A stretch of DNA of 64,000 nucleotides from Hippopus hippopus (taxonomy: Eukaryota; Mollusca; Bivalvia; Cardiida; Cardiidae), in assembly GCA_946811185.2 (NCBI GenBank), contig OX328112.1, positions 21,543,558-21,607,557 on the forward strand, given 5' to 3'. The position numbers and the translations under genes were made by a program. Positions within the stretch are counted from its first letter, which is position 1, and every line of letters starts with the position of its first letter. This document shows positions 56,536 through 64,000 of this stretch, one piece after another. The notes beneath the pieces are model-generated. The model was given only the letters and a program-made list of their open reading frames with translations, had not been told where the DNA came from and did no database searches.

Positions 56536-56539
56536 GTAT
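56536..56539. repeat. Gypsy target duplication, right (GTAT)
   Basis: Second copy of GTAT. Deleting LTR to LTR plus one copy restores an open frame across the insertion point, which supports this boundary. Confidence 0.75.
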
Positions 56540-56850
56540 CATTGTAAAACGATGGTGAAATTTCGATGTCATGACTGTGTGGGTTCACGTAGACAAAAAA
56601 CAATTGTTCCCGTCTGATTTTCTTTTTCTGGACAATTTCTGGACCAATGTCCTGCTTCGTTGCACGTAAAACAAATATTTGTTCTCTCACCATTCATCCG
56701 ACATCGTTTGTCGAGCGTCGCTTGATCTAAAACTCTGTAGCTGATAGTACAGCGTATAGAGCTATTTATAAAAAAAAAACGCTTTACTACTAGACGCTGA
56801 CGTAGTGTACCTCTACCCAATGGTCTATTTATAGCAACAGACGCTAACAT
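56540..56850 (-). pseudogene. CCHC gene copy 2, 5' part
   Basis: This is homologous to 46466-46750 (MxASVAINRPLGRG, then CFTCNEAGHWSRNCPEK with an intact CX2CX4HX4C knuckle). A one-base change in an A run near 56598-56603 separates the knuckle frame from the NPHSHDIEIS frame that leads to the Gypsy insertion point. The gene is therefore doubly disrupted: frameshift and retrotransposon. Confidence 0.7.
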
Positions 56851-56946
56851 ATTCTGATCTAAGCCCCTGTCACACTAAACGGCGTTTTCACTGAGTTGGC
56901 ACGGTGTTGTTTAAGTTCCCAGAGTGCCAAGAGATCGCAGGAAAAA

Positions 56947-58294
56947 ATGCGAAGCTCCGTGGCCTATTATCGCGTTCCTGATGTTGATGAAAAAAAAAGC
57001 AAGAAGGAAATCAAGTACATTGATATCTGTTCTCTGTACCCTTATGTTTGTAAACACAAATCCTATCCTGTAGGTCAACCGGAAATTTTGTCTGCTGAGA
57101 ATATTGACATGAACAATATTCGACAATATGAGGGGTTAATCAAATGTAAAGTTTTACCTCCAACTGATTTGTTTCACCCCGTTCTCCCAGTTCACTGTAA
57201 CAACAAAGTGATGTTTCCACTCTGTATGAAATGTGCAGAAGAAAGTTCAAGCATTTGTAGGCATGGTAAAGAAGAGAGGGCTTTGGTCGCAACTTGGGTT
57301 ACTTTTGAATTATTCAAGGCTCTTGACTGTGGTTATCGATTATTACAAGTGTATGAAATTTGGCATTTCAATTCTGCGTCAGATCAGTTCTTTAAACGTT
57401 ATGTGGACAATTTCTTGAAAATTAAGCAAGAAGCCAGTGGTTATCCAGATTGGTGTCAATCAGACTCAGAAAAAGATCAGTTCGTTTGTGAATATGAGAA
57501 GGTGGAAGGTGTTCGTCTTGATCCAAGTTGTATTCAAAAAAAATCCTGCGAGAAGGTCATTTGCTAAGATTATGTTGAACTGCCTTTGGGGAAAATTAGC
57601 TCAGCGTGAAAAAATGTCCAAGACGGAATACATCAGTGATCCGTCTAAATATTTTGAATTAGTCACCAATCCCAATTTCATTGTAAAGCATGTAGAAATC
57701 TTTGACGAGGACTGTCCATTCATCTTGGTTAACTATGAATCAAACTTGGAACATATTGACACCCACGCTACAACCAATGTGGTAGTAGGGTCTTACGTAA
57801 CAGCTTATGCAAGGTTGGAATTGTACAGTGTTCTTGAAAAGTTAAAAGATAGAGTTCTGTATTTCGATACAGATAGTTGTATGTACATTCACGACCCTGA
57901 ATTATGGAATCCTCCTATTATTAACAGCCGACTAGGAAAATGGACTGATGAAGAACCTGCTTGTAAAATTACTCAATTCAGAGGGCTTGGGTCTAAGAAT
58001 TATGCTTACAATATGAAAACAAAAGATGGAGAAGACATAAGCAAATGTAAAGTAAAGGGGATTACTCTGGATTACAATACAAAACAGGTGGTGAATTTCG
58101 ATACATATTCGAAATGTGCTTTGGATCGCACAATAGAAATCAAAATTCAGTATGATTGTAGAATTAAAAGACACAGAGATAGAACGGTTACCAGCGAACC
58201 ACAAACAAAAACGTTTCGCTCTGTATACACCAAGAGAGTTATTGTAAATGGTACTGACACTGTACCCTATGGTCATAAAAGTTTGAGAAAATAA
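56947..58294 (+). pseudogene. Family B DNA polymerase (protein-primed type), truncated and frameshifted
   Basis: This is the palm/thumb part of a DNA_pol_B_2-type polymerase as found in Polintons and adenoviruses, which replicate linear DNA from a protein primer. Motif A is YIDICSLYP (about 57018-57043), motif B is IMLNCLWGK (about 57570) and motif C is YFDTDS (about 57859), so the three active-site motifs are intact. The 3'-5' exonuclease domain and everything before motif A are missing: about 450 residues remain of usually more than 1000. Upstream sequence switches abruptly near 56930 into a copy of the CCHC 5' region, marking a rearrangement. A frame break sits in an 8-A run at 57536-57543. 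The fragment is not expected to work alone. Confidence 0.88.
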
Positions 58295-58342
58295 TTCTAT
58301 ATCACATTGTTGATATTAGCTGTTGGTCAAAAAATAACAATC

Positions 58343-59036
58343 ATGTTACCGTTACCAATAGAACTATGCGAAAAAAATTATGGAGAATTTGTTCGACATC
58401 ATACACTTGATGAACAAACACAGCTTAACATTAAATTTTTCTGTGTGAAAAATTTGGATCAAAAAAATGTTTAAGTGGCTTGCAAAAGGAGAAAAGTCCT
58501 ACAAAGTGTATGGTATAATCAACTTTATTGCGATGATGGTTGACGATTCGGGTTTGGATCTCGAACTCAAGACTTATTTAGCAGATAGCTGCTTGAAAGA
58601 CAATGTTATTAGTAAACTGTTTCGATCCACAAGTCGATGGACATTTTTTATCATAGGAAGAACAGAAGAAAGTTTTCCTAACGTTCTGAAAACGAAATCA
58701 GTTCTATTTGACTTTTACTTACGGTACAAAAAAGCATCTGTTCATTCCTACGGAGAAACAATGGAAACCATGTCAGGGTATATTCTATTTGATAGAGATG
58801 TTACAGAAGAAGTAGTGAATTCAGTTCTTTCAACAAAAGACGCTTATAGACATGTTGCACCATTCATAGGACTACGAGATTTCGATGATATGGATGGTGA
58901 GTATACAATGTTTTTGGGTATGACCAATTGCATAAAGACATTACGGAATATGAAAACAAATGTGAAACTCGTGGTATTTGCGAATTTGCATTGTAAAAAA
59001 TTTGTTATATACTGTTTTGCGAATAATTCATTGTAA
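58343..59036 (+). CDS. Unrecognised Polinton gene, 189-aa frame plus 43-aa upstream frame
   Basis: An ATG at 58343 opens 43 codons ending at 58474. A second frame from 58467 gives 189 codons. The two meet in an A7 run (58461-58467), and removing one A would fuse them, so a single protein of about 230 residues is likely. No family is recognised. The segment SRWTFFIIG, then about 30 residues, then ETMSGYILF and a hydrophilic tail faintly recalls the start of HUH replication initiators, but the His-hydrophobic-His/Gln motif is not there. The 3' end grades into A/T-rich minisatellite, followed by AATAAA at 59329. It lies directly behind polB with 48 bases between. Confidence 0.55.
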
Positions 59037-59039
59037 ATA

Positions 59040-59320
59040 ATTCATTGTGAAAAAATAATTCATTGTGATTTTTTCATTGTGAATAAATCATTGTGAAAAA
59101 ATATTTCAGTGTGATTTTTTTCATTGTTAAGAAATTGTTTTTTATGCTGTATTGTAAAAAATGTTTCAGTGTGATTTTTTCATTGTTAAGAAATTGTTTT
59201 TTATGCTGTATTGTAAAAAATGTTTTCCTTGTGATTTTTTTTTCATTGTCAAGAAATTTTTTCACTGTCAAGAAAATTTTTTATGATGCATTGCAAAAAA
59301 ATGTTTCATTGTTTAGTTCT
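59040..59320. repeat. A/T-rich minisatellite
   Basis: Units of roughly 55 bp with TGATTTTTTCATTGTTAAGA and TTTTTTATGCTGTATTGTAA, preceded by shorter ATTCATTGTGAAAAAAT units. Confidence 0.8.
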
Positions 59321-59328
59321 GTTCAGTA

Positions 59329-59349
59329 AATAAAAGTTCAATAAATAAA
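59329..59349 (+). terminator. Two poly(A) signals
   Basis: AATAAA at 59329-59334 and 59344-59349 lie downstream of the polB/189-aa genes. This contrasts with the stem-loop ends of the other three genes of the element. Confidence 0.55.
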
Positions 59350-59512
59350 AGTTCAAAAAACAATAGAGCTCTTCATTCTGTTTTTTCCCCAAAGACTTGT
59401 TCTGTCTACATTTTTTCCATACAACGTCTCATAACTTTTTTGTTATATTAGCATGAAACGTAGCATGGAAAAAATGTATGTGCTTTCTGCCAGGTCCGAG
59501 CTCTTTAAAAAT

Positions 59513-59552
59513 TTCAATCCTCCTTAAACGTATAAAGCCCCCGCGTTATTTT
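59513..59552 (+). promoter_or_regulatory. Core promoter of the 101-aa gene
   Basis: TTCAATCC at 59513-59520 and TATAAA at 59531-59536, followed by GCCCCCGCGTTATTTTCATAC. About 115 bp here, through the start codon, are an inverted copy of 45128-45245. Confidence 0.78.
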
Positions 59553-59629
59553 CATACAATCACCATTTCTTTGACTCTCAGCTAACGATCACTTCGAAAG
59601 CAGTGTCAATATTCGGAAGCAATATCAAA

Positions 59630-59935
59630 ATGGAGGAGATAAATCATCAACTACGTGAGGCTCTCCAAGAATATCTAAATGCAGGTCAACAGTTATTACA
59701 ACTAAACACTCATTTCGTAGGAGAGGAGGAACAAAACCAACTACAACGTATAACACAGCCCTACAAAGATCTCGGCGAAAGATTACTTCAACTATTTTTA
59801 AAGACAACACCTGACATCATCTTGGTTGATATTGAATTTGGGAGAAAGATTACTTTCGATAATGGGATAATGGTGATCAGAAAAAGAGTTGAAGCATGCC
59901 CCATTTGCCAAGCGAATTTCGGGTGCTGCCATTAG
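59630..59935 (+). CDS. 101-aa protein of the Polinton
   Basis: Family not recognised. The start is set at 59630: that ATG aligns with the ATG of the 268-aa gene when the inverted promoter copies are laid together, and it follows the TATA box by 94 bases. An earlier in-frame TTG at 59603 would add nine residues but is not an ATG. The protein is helical in look (NHQLREALQEYLNAGQQLLQ), then has a beta-like stretch (DIILVDIEFGRKITFDNG) and ends with CPICQANFGCCH, a possible metal site. A histone-type stem-loop starts 52 bases after the stop. Confidence 0.7.
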   Translation: MEEINHQLREALQEYLNAGQQLLQLNTHFVGEEEQNQLQRITQPYKDLGERLLQLFLKTTPDIILVDIEFGRKITFDNGIMVIRKRVEACPICQANFGCCH

Positions 59936-59986
59936 AAGTGGAAAAAAACAACGTGAGACGAAAAAACACAGCCTCCAAAACAAAAC

Positions 59987-60020
59987 AGCCCTTTTCAGGG
60001 CTACCCATCTACCACGAAAG
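59987..60020 (+). terminator. Histone-type 3' stem-loop and downstream element
   Basis: AGCCCT-TTTC-AGGGCT (59987-60002) is preceded by CAAAAC and followed by ACCCA, exactly the histone 3' flank, then CTACCACGAAAG with the U7-type core at 60013-60020. This is the best match of the set. Confidence 0.85.
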
Positions 60021-60134
60021 TTCCATCTTTCTTCAAATTGTCAAAACTTCTTTCTTTTAGAAGAGTTGCACTCCAAAAGAGTTACACTCCAGAGAGTTAC
60101 ACTGCAAAGAGCAAAAAAAAAAACTCAGAAAAAG

Positions 60135-62405
60135 ACTAATTCCGACTCAGTGTTCAGTCTTTTAGAGAAATCATTCATAGGGTGAAAAAGACTAAGTCCA
60201 ACTCAATGTTCAGACATTTAGAAAAGAGAAATCATTCATAGGGTAAAAAAGTCTAAGTCCAACTCAATGTTCAGACATTTAGAAAGAGAAATCATCCATA
60301 TTTGCAGAAAAAGACTAAATCCAACTCAGTGATCAGGCTTTTAGAAAGAGAAAAATCATCCATAGGGTAAAAAAACTAAGTCAAACTCAATGTCCAGGCT
60401 TTTAGAAAGAGAAAAAATCATCCATAGGGTGAAAAAGTCTTAAGTTCAACTCAATGGTTAGGCATTTAGAAAAGAGAATTCAATCATAGGTGAAAAAAAC
60501 TAAGTACAACTCAGTACTCAGGCATTTAGACAGAGAAAAATCATCCATAGGGTGAAAAAACTAAGTCCAACTCAGTGATCAGGCTTTTAGAGAGAAACCA
60601 CTTAAAGGCCAAGTAGTGGATAGAAGTAAACAATAAAGCAATCCTAATAGCATATGGGTAAAAAACTAAGTCCAACTCAGTGCTCAGTCTTTTAGAGAAA
60701 TCATTCATAATTGCAGAAAAAGACTAAGTCCAACTCAGTGATCAGGCTTTTAGAAAGAAAATCATTCATAGGGTAAAAAAAGTCTAAGTTCAACTCAATG
60801 TTCAGACATTTAGAAAGAGAAATCATCCATAATTGCAGAAAAAGACTAAGTCCAACTCAATGTCCAGACATTTAGAAAGAGAGAAAATCATTCATAGATA
60901 CAGAAAAAAGTCTAAGTTCAACTCAGTGCTCAGACATTTAGAAAGAAAAATCATACATAGGTGAAGAAAAAAACTAAGTCCAACTCAATGGTCAGGCTTT
61001 TAGAAAGAGAGAAAATCATTCATAGGGTGAAAAAAGTCTAAGTCCAACTCAATGTTCAGACATTTAGAAAGAGAAATCATCCATAATTGCAGAAAAAGAC
61101 TAAGTCCAACTCAATGTCCAGACATTTAGAAAGAAAATTCATTCATAGATGCAGAAAAAAGTCTAAGTGCAACTCAGTACTCAGACATTTAGAAAGAAAA
61201 ATCATACATAGGTGAAGAAAAAAACTAAGTCCAACTCAATGTTCAGACATTTAGAAAGAGATATCATCCATATTTGCAGAAAAAGACTAAATCCAACTCA
61301 GTGATCAGGCTTTTAGAAAGAGAAAAATCATCCATTGGGTAAAAAAAGTCTAAGTCCAACTCAGTGCTCAGTCTTTTAGAGAAAAATTCATTCATAATTG
61401 CAGAAAAAGACTAATTCCAACTCAGTGATCAGGCATTTAGAAAGAGAGAAAATCATCCATAGGGTGAAAAAGTCTAAGTTCAACTCAATGGTTAGGCATT
61501 TAGAAAAGAGAATTCATTCATAGGTGAAAAAAACTAAGTCCAACTCAGTACTCAGGCATTTAGAAAGAGAAAAATCATCCATAGGGTGAAAAAACTAAGT
61601 CCAACTCAGTGATCAGGCTTTTAGAGAGAAACCACTTAAAGGCCAAGTAGTGGATAGAAGTAAACAATAAAGCAATCCTAATAGCATATGGGTAAAAAAC
61701 TAAGTCCAAATCAGTGCTCAGTCTTTTAGAGAAATCATTCATAATTGCAGAAAAAGACTAAGTCCAACTCAGTGATCAGGCTTTTAGAAAGAAAATCATT
61801 CATAGGGTGAAAAAAGTCTAAATCCAACTCAATATTCAGACATTTAGAAAGAGAAATCATCCATAATTGCAGAAAAAGACTAAGTCCAACTCAATGTCCA
61901 GACATTTAGAAAGAAAATTCATTCATAGATGTAGAAAAAAGTCTAAGTCCAACTCAGTACTCAGACATTTAGAAAGAAAAATCATACATAGGTGAAGAAA
62001 AAAAACTAAGTCCAACTCAATGTTCAGACATTTAGAAAGAGAAATCATCCATATTTGCAGAAAAAGACTAAATCCAACTCAGTGATCAGGCTTTTAGAAA
62101 GAGAAAAATCATCCATTGGGTAAAAAAAGTCTAAGTCCAACTCAGTGCTCAGTCTTTTAGAGAAAAAATCATTCATAATTGCAGAAAAAGACTAATTCCA
62201 ACTCAGTGATCAGGCATTTAGAAAGAGAGAAAATCATCCATAGGGTGAAAAAAACTAAGTCAAACTCAATGTCCAGGCTTTTAGAAAGAGAAAAAATCAT
62301 CCATAGGGTGAAAAAAACTAAGTCCAACTCAATGCTCAGGCTTTTAGAAAGAGAGAAAATCATTCATAGGGTGAAAAAAACTAAGTCCAACTCAGTGATC
62401 AGGCT
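60135..62405. repeat. Tandem array of about 60-bp units, right TIR
   Basis: Same units in the opposite orientation, roughly 37 copies, including two copies of a 1031-bp higher-order block interrupted by a short non-array segment (ACCACTTAAAGGCCAAGTAG and following). Confidence 0.9.
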
Positions 62406-62627
62406 TACCCTTTACTTTCCCTTAACTTTCCCTTTTTTGCAGAAAAATTCCACTCAGGGTAGTCTCTTTGGGTGGTTTTGTCCCCAGACTGTCAGTCATA
62501 AGGCCGCCATTTTGAATGCTAAATCCCTCTCAGGGTAGAGACCCTGGGTATTTTAAAAAATGCAAATTCTTTCAGGGTGGCAGAATAGGGACAAATTTCT
62601 TTCAGGGTGGTGATGTAGGGCACTCAG

Positions 62628-62681
62628 GGAGGGTAGAATACAACATTGACCAGGCCATGTCAATGTTGTATTCTACCCTCC
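62628..62681. repeat. Subterminal palindrome, right tip
   Basis: Inverted copy of the left tip palindrome, with both arms intact. Confidence 0.92.
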
Positions 62682-62690
62682 TATACTACT

Positions 62691-62696
62691 ATTGTT
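62691..62696. repeat. Target site duplication, right (ATTGTT)
   Basis: Exact copy of 42589-42594. The 6-bp size is that of Polinton integration. Confidence 0.9.
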
Positions 62697-62797
62697 CTTG
62701 TCGCCAAGAATAAAAAGACACGTATATATGTGTTTTTTTTTCCAAAATATCAACTTTCTCTTCCCAGTAAAAGCGTTTGGTCAAAATCTATTTTATA

Positions 62798-63142
62798 GTC
62801 CTTTAAAGGTTCAATAGCGGCTAAAAATCAATGCAGGTGTAAAAATGCATTTGAATTTAAATCATACCATTTAAAAGTACAGAAAATATTGTGAAGATGA
62901 CAATCTGTTACTGTGTGGTCAGTCCAAGTGTTAGTCGCTGGCAGAAAAATGAGTATAAAAGTCCAGTAAAAAGTAATTAAAAGATAGAGTGACCTGGCAA
63001 CTTTTAACCTAGTTTTAAAATTCATTTTTCTGCCAGCGACTAACACTTACACCGACATGCAAATCTACTGTAGGACAAAGTCTAATTATCAGATTATCAT
63101 CTTCAGAATAATTTTCACAATTTTAAATGGAATGATTCATTA
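62798..63142. mobile_element. Fold-back element E
   Basis: Arms with GCAGGTGTAAAAATGCATTT and ATGGAATGATTCAT, plus an inner palindrome around CCAGCGACTAACACTT. Confidence 0.6.
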
Positions 63143-63383
63143 TATGGTCTGCAACATGCAAAAAGGGGCTTTAGGACATTTGCGTTATGTGTCGTCTCGG
63201 ATCAGCCTGCTCAGTCCGCGCAGGCTAATCCGAGACGGCACTTTACGTCAACATTAGATTTTTGTCCTACAGTAGATTTGCGTGAAACAGAAAACCACAC
63301 ACGATCGGAAAGTGTCGTCTCGGATCAGCCTGCGCGGACTGCGCAGGCTGATCCGGGACGACACTTTACGCAAATGTCCGAAC
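63143..63383 (-). mobile_element. PAL-B MITE, truncated
   Basis: Both palindromes are present. The right end is cut off where TTAA-2 begins. Confidence 0.72.
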
Positions 63384-63597
63384 TTAACCCTTAGGCTGCT
63401 AAGCGTGATTCACTGACCTTTTGTGGACAGTGTAGATCAAGATAAGACTGAACAAAACGTGCAATCTGATCTTGGATCTACACTGTCCGATAAGGAGATG
63501 TTTCCTCCACAAAAAATAAACTGAGAAAAAAACATTATTTGGGTTTTTATCATCGGCTTTAAGGTTTCATTTCATTTATTTAGCAGGATAAGGGTTA
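63383..63597 (+). mobile_element. TTAA-2 MITE
   Basis: Starts TTAACCCTTAGGCTGCTAAG and ends AAGGGTTAA. A partial relative follows at 63610-63675. Confidence 0.72.
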
Positions 63598-63796
63598 AGA
63601 AGCGAACGGTAAAGATCCAAGATCAGACCGTAAATTCTGTGCAGTCTGATTTTGATTTATGCCATCCGCAAAATGTCACGGATAGGTTTGAGCCATTTCA
63701 AGCTTATCAAGGGAGATCACTACGGTAGACTTTGACTATGACGTTATACTCTGAACTACCTTTGGACACGACAACAATCACCCTCTTGTAGTTTGA

Positions 63797-64000
63797 ATTG
63801 AATGAATGGTGTTTGACGCCGCTTTCAACATCATTTCAGTCATATCACGGCGGCAGCTCACATATTCATGTATTTCTTGGGTTTCACAAGTACAAGGCTA
63901 GGGCTCTGAAGTGTCTTACCCGAGGACTCTCCCAAAAAAAGCCCAGCGGGTCCAGTGAGGCTTGATCCCGTTGCCTCCAGGTCAAGAGTCCTACACTTTA
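63797..64000 (-). mobile_element. SINE-2, cut by the window end
   Basis: GGTGTTTGACGCCGCTTTCA, CATCATTTCAGTCATATCAC and a B-box-like GGCTTGATCCCGTTGCC. Confidence 0.6.

Larger units (their letters stand above)
42595..62690. mobile_element. Polinton/Maverick-type large DNA transposon (degenerate)
   Basis: The element is 20,096 bp, or about 10.6 kb without the nested Gypsy and one GTAT copy. It has ATTGTT on both sides, termini beginning 5'-AGTAGTATAGGAGGG, inverted repeats of 1.6 and 2.7 kb, and a family B DNA polymerase. A 6-bp duplication, AG ends and PolB are the classical Polinton traits. Integrase, packaging ATPase, adenovirus-like protease and capsid genes were not found, so it is either a non-autonomous derivative or a separate branch. 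Layout inside: left TIR, outward-facing 268-aa gene, divergent 68-aa gene, CCHC gene copy 1, CCHC copy 2 (split by Gypsy), polB fragment, 189-aa gene, outward-facing 101-aa gene, right TIR. Each end reads promoter, gene, histone-type stem-loop, tandem array, tip. Confidence 0.88.
59987..62690. repeat. Right terminal inverted repeat
   Basis: Inverted partner of 42595-44163. The inner edge is the stem-loop at 59987. Its tandem array is longer because a block of about 1031 bp is duplicated: the marker segment starting ACCACTTAAAGGCCAAGTAG occurs at about 60597 and again at about 61628. Confidence 0.85.

Noticed and set aside
58460..58467. Programmed frameshift in the 189-aa gene
   Set aside because: A7 runs are slippery, but with several other breaks in A runs a sequencing or decay explanation is simpler.

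Overview
The window looks like repeat-dense genomic DNA from a bivalve mollusc. It has short exons with GT-AG introns, tRNA-derived SINEs ending in a GGCGTTAAAC-type tail followed by TCAATCAATC, and large numbers of palindromic MITEs. The repeat style reminds me of dreissenid mussels, but that is an impression I cannot test without a search. No prokaryotic gene organisation is present.

Host genes. Two are recognised and both needed splice reconstruction. (1) A galactose-3-O-sulfotransferase-like type II membrane enzyme on the + strand: exon 1 at 22101-22147, a 6.37-kb intron full of MITEs, and a terminal exon at 28518-29805. The two exons join in phase to 444 residues and rebuild a signal anchor. 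(2) The 3' part of a class A GPCR of the CCAP/neuropeptide-S receptor type on the - strand: exons at 39518-39616, 37242-37425 and 35667-36210. Exons for TM1-5 are not visible. Positions 1-22100 and the spacers are mainly MITEs, SINEs, one LINE tail and minisatellites.

The accessory block is a 20,096-bp DNA transposon (42595-62690) with the end structure of a Polinton/Maverick: a perfect 6-bp target duplication (ATTGTT), ends starting 5'-AG, long inverted repeats and a protein-primed-type family B DNA polymerase, here truncated and frameshifted. I see no Polinton integrase, packaging ATPase, protease or capsid gene. It carries instead small genes I do not recognise: a 268-aa coiled-coil/NLS-repeat protein, a 68-aa zinc-ribbon protein, a 101-aa protein, a 189-aa protein and duplicated CCHC-knuckle genes. 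Three of these share one core promoter (TTCAATCC, TATAAA, GCG.TATTTT), and the same three are followed by histone-type 3' stem-loops (AGCCCT-TTTC-AGGGCT, then ACCCA) with a U7-type downstream element (CACGAAAG). The polymerase/189-aa side ends in AATAAA signals. The layout suggests a replicating element whose genes are split between S-phase (histone-like) and polyadenylated expression.

Nested inside one CCHC gene is a young Ty3/Gypsy retrotransposon (47006-56535) with identical 229-bp LTRs and a GTAT duplication. Gag has an N-terminal helix-hairpin-helix domain and a CCHC knuckle. A G_TTA_AAC slippery site leads into protease, RT, RNase H and integrase, and pol ends in a PHD finger where a chromodomain might be expected. 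Downstream, in the env position and behind a splice acceptor, is an 822-aa third ORF ending in a complete-looking TatD-type metal-dependent nuclease. Frame breaks in pol, polB and the 189-aa gene all fall in A homopolymers, so some may be sequence errors.
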